Positions 1 through 12,300 are shown, counted from the first letter of the stretch. The stretch is 64,000 nt of DNA from Amylostereum areolatum (GCA_012932865.1 SAXG01000003.1:248001-312000); one strand, 5' to 3'. The notes: a model not told the origin generated them from the letters alone. A program made the numbers and translations.

Positions 1-1095
1 TTGCGTCGTCGTTACACCACACCTCCTCGTCGTCTTCATGCCTCACTGTATTCCCATCCTGGAACTTTCTCTTTGGGATCACCGAATACAACGCCTCTTC
101 CCAATCCCGCGTCTCCACCCACTTGACCAGGATCTCGAAGACTTGGTTGACAGTGAGGACCTTCCGCGTAGGTAGATTGCTAAGGTAGCGGCCAATCGGC
201 AGTTGTGCAGCACGAATTCCCGACTCTCGCGCCTTGTTCAGGCAAAGATTCTGCGGTATATGTAAGCACTATGCCAAAAGAACCCACCTCGCGGCTAACC
301 TTGTAGCGGTTGTGGTCACAAATACCCCCAATGATATAAGTTTCGCCTTCTTTGAGCTCCATTAACTCTTCTGAGGTGTCGGCAGTCAGGTATACCACAC
401 TGTCTTGAGATACTTTAATATCTGTTGTTTTGGGTGGATCGTTGGTGGTAGACTTGTCAGGCGAAATCTCAGTAGCCGCTTCCTCTGTCCATAGATGGTC
501 GTAGTTGTCAGACCACCATTCCGTGGATGACCAGCGTTTATACCCAGCGTTATTCATCGCCTCTAAGCGATCCAACGTTCTTCCATTCAGCGAGGTAAAA
601 AGCAAAGAGGTGAATGGGGTAGATGAGCGCCGGTTGGCGCTATACGTGTAGGCCAGTTGTGAGCAAAGCGATGAGATTTCCTACAATTCCCATGAACGAT
701 GTAGTGTACACGCGAGACAAAGAATAGGATATAGGTCTTGCCTTCTCGCTCATTTTGTCATCGAAGCCAAGGTCCACGACAACCCTAGCATCGAACGGTG
801 TCTTCTGTCCTCCCTTGGGCTTTTTCTTCACCCTCTCGTCATCGGACACATTTTCTCCAGCAGCAACCCTCTCAGCCCTTTTCCTCTTCTTCTCCTTCTT
901 GGCTTCTTTTTCGCGTGCGCGTCGTTCCAGTTTGCGCTCTTCGAATAGCGCTGCCTTTTGGGCTTTCTTCCGCGCTCGTTTCGATAGGGGGATTGCTGGA
1001 GTGTCGAGTGGGTCGACCGTAGATTCTACGATCACGGATGCTGCATCTGATTTCACTGTGGCTTTCTCCTGTGCGAGCGCGGGATCGGGGTCCAT
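1..1095 (-). CDS. TRM10: tRNA (guanine-9-N1)-methyltransferase TRM10 (3' end off window)
   Basis: This gene encodes the SPOUT-fold enzyme that methylates N1 of purine 9 in tRNAs using S-adenosylmethionine. The start at 1095 opens a protein with a long Lys/Arg-rich N-terminal region (an RKKAQK run and KEKKRKRAE), typical of Trm10 and suited to tRNA binding. The SPOUT domain follows: VVVDLGFDDKMSEK, then SLCSQLAYTYSANRR, VYLTADT, and GGICDHNRYK, whose Asp matches the catalytic Asp of the family. After the second intron the protein continues NLCLNKAR and LPIGRYL and reaches the window edge at an acidic tail. The intron at 681-741 starts with GC (AAG followed by gcaaga) and ends in AG; it gives the exact family sequence MSEK-EISSLC. 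A second intron ends the 180-605 exon side at about 290. The gene is divergent to the thioesterase gene with 266 bp between starts. Identification is very secure; the C-terminus is not visible. Confidence 0.95.
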
Positions 1096-1361
1096 AATAG
1101 AGTATGAGATTGAGAACTGAGTACTGCCAGAGTACCGAACGATGGCAAAGCGCGAGAAGGAGATAAGATCGAATGCGGGAAAGATAAGATCGGTGGAGAC
1201 GAAAGCTTCCCTGCCAGTGCCAACCCTTCGTTTGGGTAGCAATCACAAATGGCCAGCTTGTCTTTCAGATCATCTGTCGCGCTCTAGCTCACAGAACAAA
1301 GATATTCTTCTAGATCCTACCTCGCTTGTTTTCCTTCCGCACTTGCCGCCGATTATCCACT

Positions 1362-2343
1362 ATGACGACCATCGAGCCTCTTCGCACCCTCATAATTGGC
1401 CCTAGTACCAAACACTCTGCGACTGTGATACTTATGCATGTCAGCCATCGTCTTTATCTTTCCCACCTTACTTGATTGTTGATGTACTTATTTGCATCCG
1501 TAGGGTCTCGGAGACTCGGGCCATGGATGGTATCCATTCGTGGATCAGTTCAAGGAGGACCAGAGCCTTTCTCATATCAACTGGATCCTACCGCACGCGT
1601 GCGCTGCAGCATAACAGTGGTGGAAAAGTAGCTTGCTAATAATCACTATATTCACTAGCCCAACGCTTCCAGTCACAGCCAACATGGGCATGAGAATGCC
1701 AGCATGGTCAGTTACAAGCTTGTATATCCGGCAAACCCTTAGCGCTAAACTTCGAGATCAGGTTTGACGTCGAGGACTTCGGATTCAAGGCTAGAGAAGA
1801 CGAGGCGGGGATGATGAAGACGGTGTACTCCATTGGTCGACTTCTCACAGAGGAGATTGACGCAGGAATACCGGCTGGCCGCATTGTGATCGCCGGGTTC
1901 AGCCAAGGTGGAGCGATGACGGTCCTCACCGGTCTCACCACAGAGCGTCCCGTAGCGGGACTTGCCGTTATGAGTGGATGGGCACCCCTTCACGATAAAC
2001 TCAAGGCGGTAAGCATCCAATTTTCGTCCCTCACAGTCATCAGTTGACACTGGTGTACCCACGATCTATCAAGATGTGCACGGACCACGCTAGGCGGTTG
2101 CCCATTTTTTGGGGTCATGGGAAGTCTGACCCCCTCGTCAAATATCAGCTCGGCGCAGAGTCAGTCGAGTTTCTGAAGAATGAACTCGGAATTCGTGGGG
2201 CGCCGTCTGATGCAACCGATGCGGCAAGCCTCCGTGGTCTATCCTTCCACTCTTACCCCAACTTGGGTCATTCGACGAACCAAAAAGAACTGGATGATCT
2301 GAGAGGATGGTTGAAGAAGGTGCTGCCGAAGGTGACGCCATAG
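1362..2343 (+). CDS. APT1: Acyl-protein thioesterase 1 (lysophospholipase family)
   Basis: An alpha/beta hydrolase that removes palmitate from S-acylated cytosolic proteins. Exons join as MTTIEPLRTLIIGP, then the oxyanion segment HGLGDSGHGW (intron about 1440-1503 inside it), PTLPVTANMGMRMPAW and FDVEDFGF. The nucleophile motif is GFSQGGAM (GxSxG Ser). The catalytic Asp lies in GKSDPLV near 2125, and the catalytic His in NLGHSTN near 2270. Other introns fall near 1598-1659, 1708-1760 and 2010-2072. The frame ends LPKVTP at the TAG at 2341. The length and motif order are those of APT1 enzymes. The gene is divergent from TRM10 and shares a 266-bp promoter interval with it. Confidence 0.93.
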
Positions 2344-3096
2344 ATAGTCTTGTCAGGCGTAGGTACGTCTTACCCACGCTTCTCACCATATCATATATCA
2401 CCGCTCGAGCCTGTTGTCGTCGTACTGCAGCGTTCCCAGCCATGGCACGTACGCCGTCTGATCTGGGCATTCTGTTGATATCCGTTACGGGGAATGTATA
2501 CTTGGTTTGGACTCGCTGGGGAAATCCCCGTGCTCTCGATACGTCCTCGGCATGTGGAACTCACGGAGCAGGATGGTGGCTTGATCAAAGGTACAGTACG
2601 GCACAAAAGACGCAAGGCCATCCGAGGGAGCTTCTACAGGGCTGCGCTTCGGTCTTCCCGGCTTCGAGATGAACTCGGAATGAAGCCATGCAGGACAGCC
2701 CTATATACCCGCCAATCGTAGACGCATACCGTGATGCTGGGTTAAGGGTGACTACAATGCACGTCCCGGAAGGTAGACGGCAACCTGTGCTTCTACGGTT
2801 TCGTGGGTGTTCTGTTTCCTCCGTGGGCCTAACCTGGGTGCGGCCTCCCATGATCATCGTAACACGGAATCACAGCCCTGCTCGATCGTGTCCATCGTGG
2901 GCGACGTGAGAAAACCTACGCGTTCAAGCCCATACACACGGTCCACCTTACGTCTCCCGCAGCATGTCCTACGCCTTACGGATGTATATAAACCTCCTTC
3001 GGCGCGCAAACTGCTTGTCATTCTTCCGCCAGCGCGTTCACCTTCTTGCACTCATATAATTTCTCCTTCGACGTAACGGTTGACTCAGCTTTAAAA
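2344..3096. other. Intergenic, 753 bp
   Basis: Several overlapping open frames of 65-120 codons occur on both strands, but none shows a recognisable domain, intron pattern or conserved motif. The right end carries the promoter of the cupredoxin-like gene. Confidence 0.5.
2985..2992 (+). promoter_or_regulatory. TATA-box candidate for the cupredoxin-like gene
   Basis: TATATAAA lies 105 bp upstream of the ATG at 3097, at a spacing compatible with a TATA-driven promoter plus a leader of about 70-80 nt. This is inferred from sequence alone. Confidence 0.5.
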
Positions 3097-4082
3097 ATGC
3101 GTGCCTCGTTCGCTCTTTCTGCCATTGCCCTCTCCTATGCTGCTCTCGTTGCTGCTCAGGACCAGACGGCATGTTTCTCATGCTGGTGTTCGCTTTTCAT
3201 CTAACGGCCTGGATAGATACAAGTGGGAGGCGGCTCGAACACTGCTGGTGGGGTATTCCAGTTCATCCCTCCGACCTTCAACGCTACAGAAGGATCCGTA
3301 ATTACCTTCAATTTCACCGGCATGTGAGTGAGGCCTGTCTCTTCACGTCACGATCTCCTTATACATCCCGAATAGTCCCGGAGCCCACTCTATATCGCAA
3401 AGTAACTTCACCGACCCCTGCCAGCCTTTGCCCGGTGGCTTCGACTCGGGTTTCGTGTTGATATCAGCCCCTGCCGACCCTTTCCCTACGTGGAATCTGA
3501 CCATCACCAACGCCTCCCAGCGTAAGCGTGCTGTCCTAAAGAGGTCCCTCCATGTTGACGAAGCCATGATAGCTATCTGGTTCTTCTGCAAGCAGCTTGC
3601 TCCTCAGCCTCACTGCAAGGCAGGCATGGTTGGGTGAGACCCCACGTTCTCAAACCATATCTCCGCTAATTTGTTTGATTAGTGGTATCAATGTCCCAGC
3701 CTCGGGCAACCACAGTTTCACAACCTTCCAGGCGGCAGCGCGTTCATCCAGTGGCAACCCCGGCGTAAGCATCGTCTATCCTATTGATACTCCTATCTTC
3801 GAGCCTGAATAACAAATCATCGCGTCCCACAGCAAGCTGAGGGCGGCCTCGTTGGCATCGGCGCATCGGCGTCGGCACCTCCTTCTCCTCTGACAGGTTC
3901 CGTCCAAGGTTCCGCCAATCCGACGGGTGCTTCTGCTCCTACTCAATCTGGCGCTGCCGCATCTACCACGGGTAGCAGTGGCAGTCCCGCGCCATCGACT
4001 ACAACTAATGCCGGCAGCGTTTCCCAGGTCGATAGTCTTGCCGTTCTCCTCGCCGCTTTGGTCGGTGTTGCCTTCGCATGAG
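3097..4082 (+). CDS. Secreted cupredoxin-like Ser/Thr-rich protein, probably GPI-anchored
   Basis: The protein starts with a signal peptide (MRASFALSAIALSYAALVAA, cleavage expected before QDQT). After it comes a single cupredoxin-like domain: IQVGGGSNTAGG, VFQFIPPTFNATEGS, FNFTGIPGAHS, NFTDPC, PTWNLTITNAS, IWFFCKQL, PHCKAGMV. Cysteines and a His sit where related fungal extracellular proteins have them. Then comes a Ser/Thr/Ala/Gly-rich stalk of about 60 residues and a C-terminal hydrophobic stretch (LAVLLAALVGVAFA) after a small-residue region, which suggests a GPI signal. The first intron, 3169-3216, begins with GC (ACG then gcatgt) and is needed to keep the frame. Other introns are near 3322-3376, 3524-3570 and 3635-3681. 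Ligand and function are unknown. Related proteins are abundant cell-surface proteins of mushrooms; copper binding is not established by the sequence. Confidence 0.85.
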
Positions 4083-4424
4083 CATTGCTTAAATAAATAA
4101 TCTCCGACTATATCTCCTCGCCATTTTTCTAATACTTTACTTGCCTCAGACTTGCCTTGTCCGGACACGAGATATAGTCGGCTGATAGCAATTCGTGACG
4201 CAATGGAATATGTAGACCTTCGTCCTTCGAGAGTACGATCGGTTGTTTTGCATTATGGAAGACATGGTTTGTGTATACGAGTATCTGTGTGATGCCTTGC
4301 AATGGTCTACTTTACCTTCAGGTCATCAGCGGACGGCGAAGCTCACTAAAGAGAAATGCGGCAGTAGAGCCTTAGCAAAACATCATGCAGGTTATGATGG
4401 CGATGACATTGTATGTATGACGAT
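4083..4424. terminator. Shared 3' region of two convergent genes, 342 bp
   Basis: This is the space between the stop codons of the cupredoxin-like gene (+) and RPA135 (-). It must hold both 3' ends. The sequence aataaataa at about 4090 is a polyadenylation-like signal for the + gene. No other feature was seen. Confidence 0.45.
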
Positions 4425-7400
4425 TTAGTGTACGGCGAGGGAGACAGCAATACCCATTGAGGCCAACTCGGCACAAAGATACCGGAAGACATATGGCACA
4501 GCGACAACGTCGAGGTCTGCGCCTTTTGGTTGAGAGCCAATGATCTGTCTCTCGGAGATGGCCATTCGGACATCCGTTTGACCCACGTTCGCGGATTGTT
4601 GACCAGTCGCGAGTGCTTTTCTCCTCCGCTCGTCCTCCCCTTCCGCACTCGCGCGACACACCCTGCAATACTCTCCGCCCGGCGCCGTTGCCCTACTGGC
4701 CCGTGATGCTGACAGCACCATTTCCCCTAGGCTCACATCGTCGTATCCAAGACTGATGAGACTACCACAAGTCCGGCAGACCCATGCCGTCGAATAGTCG
4801 GAGCAGTTCATCAACCGGTCCTGAAGCAGGAACGATGTCCCGTGGGCAATGAGAGCATCACGTTCCATCTCACCAAAGCGAATACCACCAGCGCGTTTGC
4901 GACCCTACGTGTGCAAGTTACAGAGTGTGTATGATGCCAGGAGCGAGTTGCACACACCTTCACTGGCTGTCTTGTCACTGGATCAACTGGACCGGTTGTT
5001 CGAACTTGGAACTTGTCCAGAACCATATGCCGTAGTCGTTGATAGTAAACGACGCCGAAATATATGTCTGCCGCGAATTCTTGGCCAGTGATACCGGAGT
5101 ACATGGGTTCGTTGCCATAATAGTTATAACCAGCGGCGAGGAGCTGCTTTCCGAAATAATCGATGGCAGTGTCCGATTCTGAAAACCTGGACACGGAAGA
5201 GTCAATACATGAAGCCCAAATTGTGCGGAGTAGAATAACATACGAGAAGGGCGTAGCATCCTGGGATACACCATGCATGGCGCCGGCTTTGGCTGCCATG
5301 CTCTCGACGAGCATACCTATGGTCATTCGACTAGGGAAAGCGTGTGGGTTGATGATGACATCGGGTTGCAGGCCGCTTTCGCTGAATGGCATGTCCACCG
5401 CTGGGTACTTCTGTGAACAAACACCCTTCTGGCCGTGACGAGATGAAAACTTGTCGCCAATAACAGGTGCACGTGTGATTCGCAGAGTGATGTGGATTTT
5501 CTGAAGCTCAGTGTCTCCTGTATCAGAGCCTGCGAAGCCACTATGAGTATTGGAAAGGTCAGAAGGAGATGTTACTCGCCTAACAATCTAACCTCGTCAA
5601 TGTACGCAAGCTCGTCCCCCTTGTATTTCACCATGACAGTGCGACCCGTTGTATCATCGATGTATGCGGCGATAGGATCGCCGGGAGACAACTGCCCGCC
5701 CACGAAAGGCAAGCCATCGAGGTCCACGAACTGGCAGCATGGATGTTGTCTATCACCAGGTTCGGTATGGATATCGCGTCCGAGACCAAAATGCAACGTC
5801 GGGGCAGTGGTCGACTTTGAAGCACCCCTCACGTCCTTCAAGTCGACGATTTGAGACTTGTACACAGTACCGTATGCGAAGCCCCGCTCGTGTGCGGACT
5901 TGTTGAGGATCATGGCATCCTCCATATCGTAGCCCGTGTAAGAGATGACTGCTACGATTGCGTTGGTGCCGTTGGGGAACGAGTCCATGCCGTACGTGTT
6001 GTGCAGAGCGGGCCGAACAATGGGCGTTTGGCCGCTTTGCAGACGATACAATTTGTTATCCGTTCGATGCTTGAGAGCCGTCGAAGGCGTGCCCATGGTT
6101 TGTTTTCCCATCTATGTTGTGTTAATGACCGAGAGCTAAAATAAAGGGTAGCCATCATTACCTGACACTGGTAGATATTTCGGGGACTCTGAACAAGGTC
6201 GATCAGCCAACAACGTCTTAGGTACAAGGTTGACTGCAGACCTGGTTGAAGTCCGAGAATGGCGTCATGTTCGCCAGGATCGACAGGAAATTTGTCGGTG
6301 CATGTTCCACATGGGTCGAAACATTGGGCTCTATTTCTTCTGGTTTAAGCGCGATGTCCATGTAGACTTGTTCAAACGACCCCACTTGGTCATCTCTACC
6401 ATTGGGGACGTACTTGACAGGACGCATCATACGGGAACGGGAAGAGAACAGGTACAGCCCCGGATATTGCCCACCTTCGGAAGGAGGGACCAAACCAACT
6501 TCGAGATCAAGAGGAATATTGTGGTTCTCCTCCGTTTTCCATACCCGCAGAGTTGTCGCGAGGGTTCGGGCTAACGTGAAAGAGGCCCACCCAATGACTC
6601 GGCCGTCAAGCTGCACGCAGAGGTTCTTTGCACCGCTAACCGAGGTCACAAAAGACTGGGTCATCCCAAGAGAGATAAGAAGGGCAGGGATATGGGCAAC
6701 GGCGAGAGGCGCGGTGACGATGCGGCACGTGTGCGAAAGGTGGTTGAGGAGGCCACAGGGCGAACCGTCCGGTGTATGGACAGGACAAAGGAAGCCTTTA
6801 TATATATATATATATTAGTTACACATTGACGAAGCAGAGGTAAAAGCGCACCCCATGCTTCAGGCAGCAGTTTGCGAACAGTGGTAGTTTTCAGCTCCGC
6901 GAAAAATGCTCCTCGATGTATGCATCGAAAGTGACTGATGTATCGATGCCAGTTCAGCTTCTCGGCGACGATAGTAAATCCGGAGGCCTGCTGAAGGTCG
7001 AGACCCGTACGCGATACCAAATTGCCCGTTGCAAGGAAATTTGACATCTTCGCACCAATATCAAAATTGACTCGTTGCAAAGTTTTCTGCATGTATCTAT
7101 CTGGGTTTCCGAGTTAATGCATAGTTATAAACTGCGTGGAACAGTCGTACCGTCCAGGAAGTCAACTATGGCAGGATCTTTCCTCAGATCCTGAGCAATT
7201 TGGCTACCGATGGCATTAAGTATATCTTCGAGCTTCTCCTTGATAATCATGCTATATAAGGCTCCGGGAAGAAGAACCTCCTGATGTTGGGGCGAATCTG
7301 GATTGTCGACGGCACAGGTCTTGGAGACAATCGCGTATAACTTCCGAAGCATGAATCTATGGATACATCTAGCACATAATAAGAACCAACGAGGGATTGG

Positions 7401-8706
7401 ACTCACAAAAGCATACTGAATTTATCACGGGGAGATTGAAGGTGCACTAATATTTGCTTCTGGATAAGCCACGCGCCAACGGCCTGATCGGTCCAATCCT
7501 CAGGAAGTCCCAGAACGACACGGAACTTCTCCCCAAGATATTCAAGACATTGATCCCCAGTAGCGAGGTTGAAGACTTTGAAGCTTCGAAGGAGAAGCTC
7601 CACACGGTCACTGAGGAAGGTATTTTCGTAGTCTTTCATCATGAGACCCTCGAATACCTCCTTGTCAGATGCCCCAACCAGCGCCTTCAAAACAAGCATG
7701 ACAGGAATGACATACTCCTGCTTTCGCCAGCTGAAACGGAACATTGCGTTCCCATTTGAGAGATAATGCATGGTGTTGGTGACCGCGGTCTGGTCTGGAC
7801 GGACACAGCGTATCTGCACGGCATAGGGAGTGTAAGAAGGGCCCCTATTCGAGAAGGAAGGGCGAGTGAGAGCGACAACATGGTTGCGGCGAGGAAGGAT
7901 AAGATAGCGAATGAGACGTTCGTTCCCATTGATGATGAAGTAACCACCAAACTCTTCCGGCTCCTCGTGGTGCTTGACTAATTCAGCTGAAGACATAGAA
8001 CGAATATTGCATCTGACAGACTGGTGCTGGTCAGAAGCATGAATAATAGATAATTGGGAACGACATACCCGAACCATGATCGGAACGAGGCCACAGTCTT
8101 TCAAGACAGTCCTCTCCGGAACGCCTGGAGTATCTACCGAGTATACGAGTTTGACTGTCATACGGCCGCGGTAGGAAGTTAGTCGTTCCCTTGCCTATAA
8201 TCAGATACAACGGGGTAAGGAACAATTTAACAGAGATCATCGGCGACAATGAGCTCGGGCGAAAGTCTGAATAGAGACACACACCTCGGTAGGGAACACT
8301 TTTCTTCCCGTCGTTCGTCGATCCTTCTCCGAGAGCATGGGCCGCATGATAGTAACCTCCCCGATGCGAACTAACACCAACTCAGAACGCGAAAGGTGAA
8401 AACAAAAGAGAACACACCGGTCATACGGTTCCCCCATCCGGTCTGACCGTTTGCCTTTCCATCGAAGATAACTTTCTCGCCGAGGTCCTGAACAGCAAGG
8501 CTAAGGAGGCCCCGTCCGTCGCCATCACCATAAGGGAGTCCAGAGTCGTCAAACAGCGCGTTGAAAGATTCAATGTGCGGACGAACGAATTCGTTCAGGA
8601 TGGGTACAGTCGAGCTATTGCCCGACGGTTTTTTGAAGACACGCTCGCGCTGAAGAGTACTGAAGGTGTGCTTATAAGCCTCTATCCGCGAGGAGCCGTC
8701 GGGCAT
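4425..8706 (-). CDS. RPA135: RNA polymerase I second-largest subunit (RPA135/Rpa2)
   Basis: This subunit forms the catalytic half of Pol I opposite RPA190 and acts in the nucleolus on rDNA. I chose the ATG at 8706 ([13 protein letters not shown]); the frame is open to 8811, but only from a GTG. Diagnostic Pol I wording runs along the exons: [127 protein letters not shown], and [22 protein letters not shown]-terminal zinc finger has CRTC and CRVC pairs, followed by [17 protein letters not shown]. About ten introns interrupt it; one (about 6796-6856) contains a TA repeat. No frame break was seen in 4.3 kb. The gene is divergent to NUP98, with 244 bp between starts. Confidence 0.95.
6798..6815. 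repeat. (TA)n microsatellite in an RPA135 intron
   Basis: Nine TA dinucleotides sit just upstream, on the - strand, of the acceptor that precedes the exon encoding [11 protein letters not shown]. The run replaces the usual pyrimidine tract before the acceptor AG. Confidence 0.8.
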
Positions 8707-8950
8707 GATGGGAAGTTGATGGGGGCAATACCTGTGGGCGGCGGACGGCGAACAGCAGGCTGCAGCAGGGGCCAAAAACTTGTCTGTAGAATATTCATTG
8801 AGACGCGGCACCGTGACACGTCCGGATTCGGAACCGCGAGTAAAACGCCCGAGGACCTGTGACTAGTCGTGACTATCCGTGACTTCCGTCTCGTCGTTGT
8901 CGACGACTACAAAGACCATTCCCTGTCTTGTTCCCACCCCGTCTTTCGCA

Positions 8951-10194
8951 ATGTTTGGAGGCAGCGGTATCCAATCGTTTTGGGGTGCCACTTCAGCAGA
9001 ATCAGCAGCAGCAACAACAGCCACAGCAGCAACAACCGCAATCCGTGTTTGGCCAGCCAAACGCGTTCGGATCTGGCGGTGCGTAAATGTCTCTTGTGCC
9101 ATTCATATCACGCTCATTGTTTGCTTCATATTGTTCGTTGTCTCAGCTTTTGGTGCAAGTGGGAGCGCGTTTGGGCAACCGCAACAGCCGCAACAACCAC
9201 AGCAACCACAACAAACGAACCCGATGTTTGGAACAGCACAAAACACGGGCGGTGCTTTCGGTGCGTCCTCAATCTCTTATCACCAACTCCTCTCCCGAAC
9301 ATGTTCTCAGGTGCTTTTGGAGGTGGCACGCCGAATAACAACGCGTCTGGATCACTGTTTGGGGCTCCAAAGCCGACAACCGGATTCGGCGCGTTTGGCG
9401 GTGGAGGAGGAACATCTGCATTTGGTGGCAGCACTGGTGGCGCTTTCGGATCGACTTCGACCACCAATAATCAGACCAGTGCTTTTGGTCAACCAAGTAC
9501 GAGTACCAGCAGCGCGTTTGGAAACACCGGTGGCGGTGGGTTGTTTGGAAGCAAGCCTGCAGGGGCTACATTTGGGGGGACACCCGGTGAGTCCTCTTTT
9601 TCCATAACAATCCTAATACCGATTGACCATATTTCCAGCCAATCCGAATGCAGGTCCATACGATGGAACCGCTCCTGTTACTACGGGTACTTCCAACCCC
9701 CCGTACAGCGTGTTCAGTGAGAAGGACCCTGCGAATTCCAGTGTGACTCTTCAATATCAAACGATAACAACTATGCCTCAGTATCGTGGAACCTCACTCG
9801 AGGTACACCTCCTTTCTCTCTGATCGAGAATTGCTATTGATAATCATAATGCAGGAATTGCGTTTCCAAGATTATCAACAGAACCGGAAGACCGCGTCTG
9901 TTGGAGGCGCCTTTGGCCAACCCACAGCTTTTGGTTCTACGCAACCGGCTTCTGGCACTGGTCTCTTTGGCCAACCCGCCCAGACCCAACAACCTGCAGC
10001 CCCTGCCTTTGGTGGATTCGCCAATACGAACCAAAATGCGGGCGGTAACACAGGTGGTCTTTTCGGGCAGCCCACGAATACCCAAGGATCTACAGGTGGG
10101 GCGTTCGGGGCGTTCGGACAACCACAGCAGCAACAGCAACCACAGCAGCAGACTACCCCGGCCTTCGGCGCATTCGGGCAGCCCCAGCCCCAGC

Positions 10195-10226
<32 letters not shown>

Positions 10227-12300
10227 CTCCCGGTGGTCTCTTTGGAGGGAATAATGCGTTCGGAAACACCCAGAACAAACCTTTCGGATCAGCGTTCGGT
10301 ACGCTCGGCCAATTGCGTCAATTCGCATTTGCTAATCTTTTTGTTAGGAGGCGGGACTACTGGGTTCGGCACTACTGGTACTACTGCCACCACTGGTGGT
10401 CTGTTCGGCCAGAATAATGCTAGCAATCAACCTCAGCAATCGGCTGGGACTGGTTTATTCGGCCAAACACAACCAAGCAGCGGCGGGAATGCCTTCGGGG
10501 GGAGTGCCTTCGGTAAGCCGCAACAGTAAAGTAAACCGGTATCTCTTTGACGAAGTCTCAGGTGGCAACAATAATGCCCCCAAGCCTGGTCTGTTTGGTC
10601 AACCACAGCAACCGACGACCGGTTTTGGGGCATTGGGTGGCCAACCGAACCAGCAAAACCAACAGCAAGGTCAAGCGGGCGGTGGGTTATTCGGAGGGTC
10701 GTTGTTTGGGCAGAATGCTCAGCAACAACAGCAACAGCAACAGAACCAGCAGCCCCCGACGACTCAACCGGGAGGACGTAAGTTCATTCCCTTGATAATA
10801 CTACGACGTGGCTGACTGCGATTCAAGTCTTTGGAAATGCTCAGACAAACCAGACACAGCCTGCAGGTGGCTTGTTCGGCGGTGGAGGTGGAGGTCTTTT
10901 TGGTAACACCAATCAGCAGCAACAGAACACTCAGCAACAGCCGCAAAATAACGCGTTTGCCGGCTTCGGTGCCAAGCCCAACCCTCCTACAACTGGTGGA
11001 GGTCTATTCGGGACAGCGAGCGTATTCGGTCAACAGAACACGAACAACACCAACCAAGGAGCCCAGCAGCCCACGGGTGGTCTCTTTGGCAACCTTGGAC
11101 AATCTACGAATCAGCCTTCGGGCGGTGGTTTTGGCGGTGGTTTATTCGGGTCGAAACCTACTGCTCCTGCCACTGGCTTGCAGCCCTCGTCACAGCCTTT
11201 GGGTGGATCTTTCTTCGGAAATCCCCTGAATGCGTCTGCTTGGAGGATCGACTGCCGGTGCGGGCACTCTTCAAGCGTCGATTGCTCAGCCTGTGACTGC
11301 CAACCTTCCTATCTTTTCCATGCTCCCTTCCGCCCCATCGGGGATCAATCTAGACACATCCATGAAGAAGAAGTCCAGTCTCTTCGAAGCACCGATCAGA
11401 GCACCCGCGGCGCAGGCTATAGGATTTCAGCCGTCGTCGCAAAGGCTACGAGGCTATGGTTCCACCCTTCGTGCATCGACACCAAATGGCAGCAATCTCA
11501 ACTTGTCATTGACTTCTGGGCGACCCAGCGTTCTCAACTTCAGCGCCACGATGGGCAAAAGTAGCTCTGACCCTTTTGGTTCGAGTGCCCAGTTGGGTTC
11601 AGGACCTCGGTCGAGCGTCAAGAAGCTCATCTTGGACAAGAAGGTCGACGCGACAGAGCTTTTACGCCGTTCCAGCGCTTCTCCTGGCCCTGGAAAGCCT
11701 ACTTTCAATCCAGCTCTCAGCATTGCCGCTCGTGAAAGAGAAACACCAACCCCTTTCCACCTCGGTACACCTGCTCCACAACCGCGCAACCAGCGCCTGA
11801 TCGGACAGTCTCCGCACAAAGCCCACGAAGCAGAAATATCCAGCCCGAAGGAGCTCCAGGAGGGGGACTATTGGAGCGAACCAAGCGTGTCAGTTTTGTC
11901 CAAGCTCGGATATGAGGACCTCGCCCAGGTGAAGAACCTCTCCATCGGCCGCATTGGGTTCGGGAAGATTGAGTTCCTTGAGCCCGTCGATCTCACCACA
12001 CTGGGAAAGCTGAGCGACTTGCTCGGCGACCAGGTTCGCTTTGACACAATGGAGTGCAGCGTTTACCCCGACAGCGACGACGTGGACAAGCCTCCCCCCG
12101 GCAGCGGTCTCAACGTCCCAGCCCGGATCTCGCTTTTGCGCTGCTGGCCGTTGGACAAGGCCACGCGTCAGCCTCTCAAGGACGGATCCCATCCTCAGGT
12201 CATAAAGCATACCAAACGCCTGAAGACGATGAAGGACACGACGTTCGAGTCATTCGACCTTGAAGAGGGCAAATGGACGTTCGTCGTCGAACACTTCTAG
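8951..12300 (+). CDS. NUP98: Nucleoporin NUP98 (FG/GLFG repeats, GLEBS, autoproteolytic-type C-domain)
   Basis: This is an FG nucleoporin of the nuclear pore transport barrier. From the N-terminus: MFGGSG and Gln-rich FG repeats; a GLEBS segment (about 9640-9895; KDPANSSVTLQYQTI, then MPQYRGTSLEELRFQDYQQNRK across an intron) that would bind the mRNA export factor Gle2/Rae1; many FG and GLFG repeats (NTGGLFGQP, GGGLFG); a linker; and the C-terminal domain YWSEPSVSVLSKLGYEDL ... GKWTFVVEHF. The protein ends exactly at HF, the position after which Nup98 precursors cut themselves, so no Nup96 part is attached. Three frame breaks need single-base corrections: an extra T in 8978-8981 (giving IQSFG then the Gln run), a missing C near 10199 (Ser run versus Gln run), and an extra base near 11238-11242 (NAS then GGSTAGAG). 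Exon ends fall mostly inside FG codons. Identity is firm; the exact protein is uncertain. Confidence 0.92.
10196..10223 (+). repeat. CAG/AGC trinucleotide run in NUP98
   Basis: Ten AGC units follow CAGCCC repeats. The upstream exon frame reads the run as Ser, while the frame needed downstream (APGGLFGGNNAFG) reads it as Gln. A one-base length difference at this run is therefore likely. Confidence 0.8.

Noticed and set aside
755..1120. 121-codon + strand frame
   Set aside because: It is antisense to the well-supported first exon of TRM10 and has no domain.
8707..8811. N-terminal extension of RPA135 to 8811
   Set aside because: The upstream frame begins at GTG, while the ATG at 8706 gives a start that fits the family.
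11203..11245. 43-nt intron to repair NUP98
   Set aside because: It would restore the frame, but it is shorter than any other intron here and its acceptor (ttggag) lacks a pyrimidine tract. A one-base insertion is simpler, though I cannot exclude the intron.
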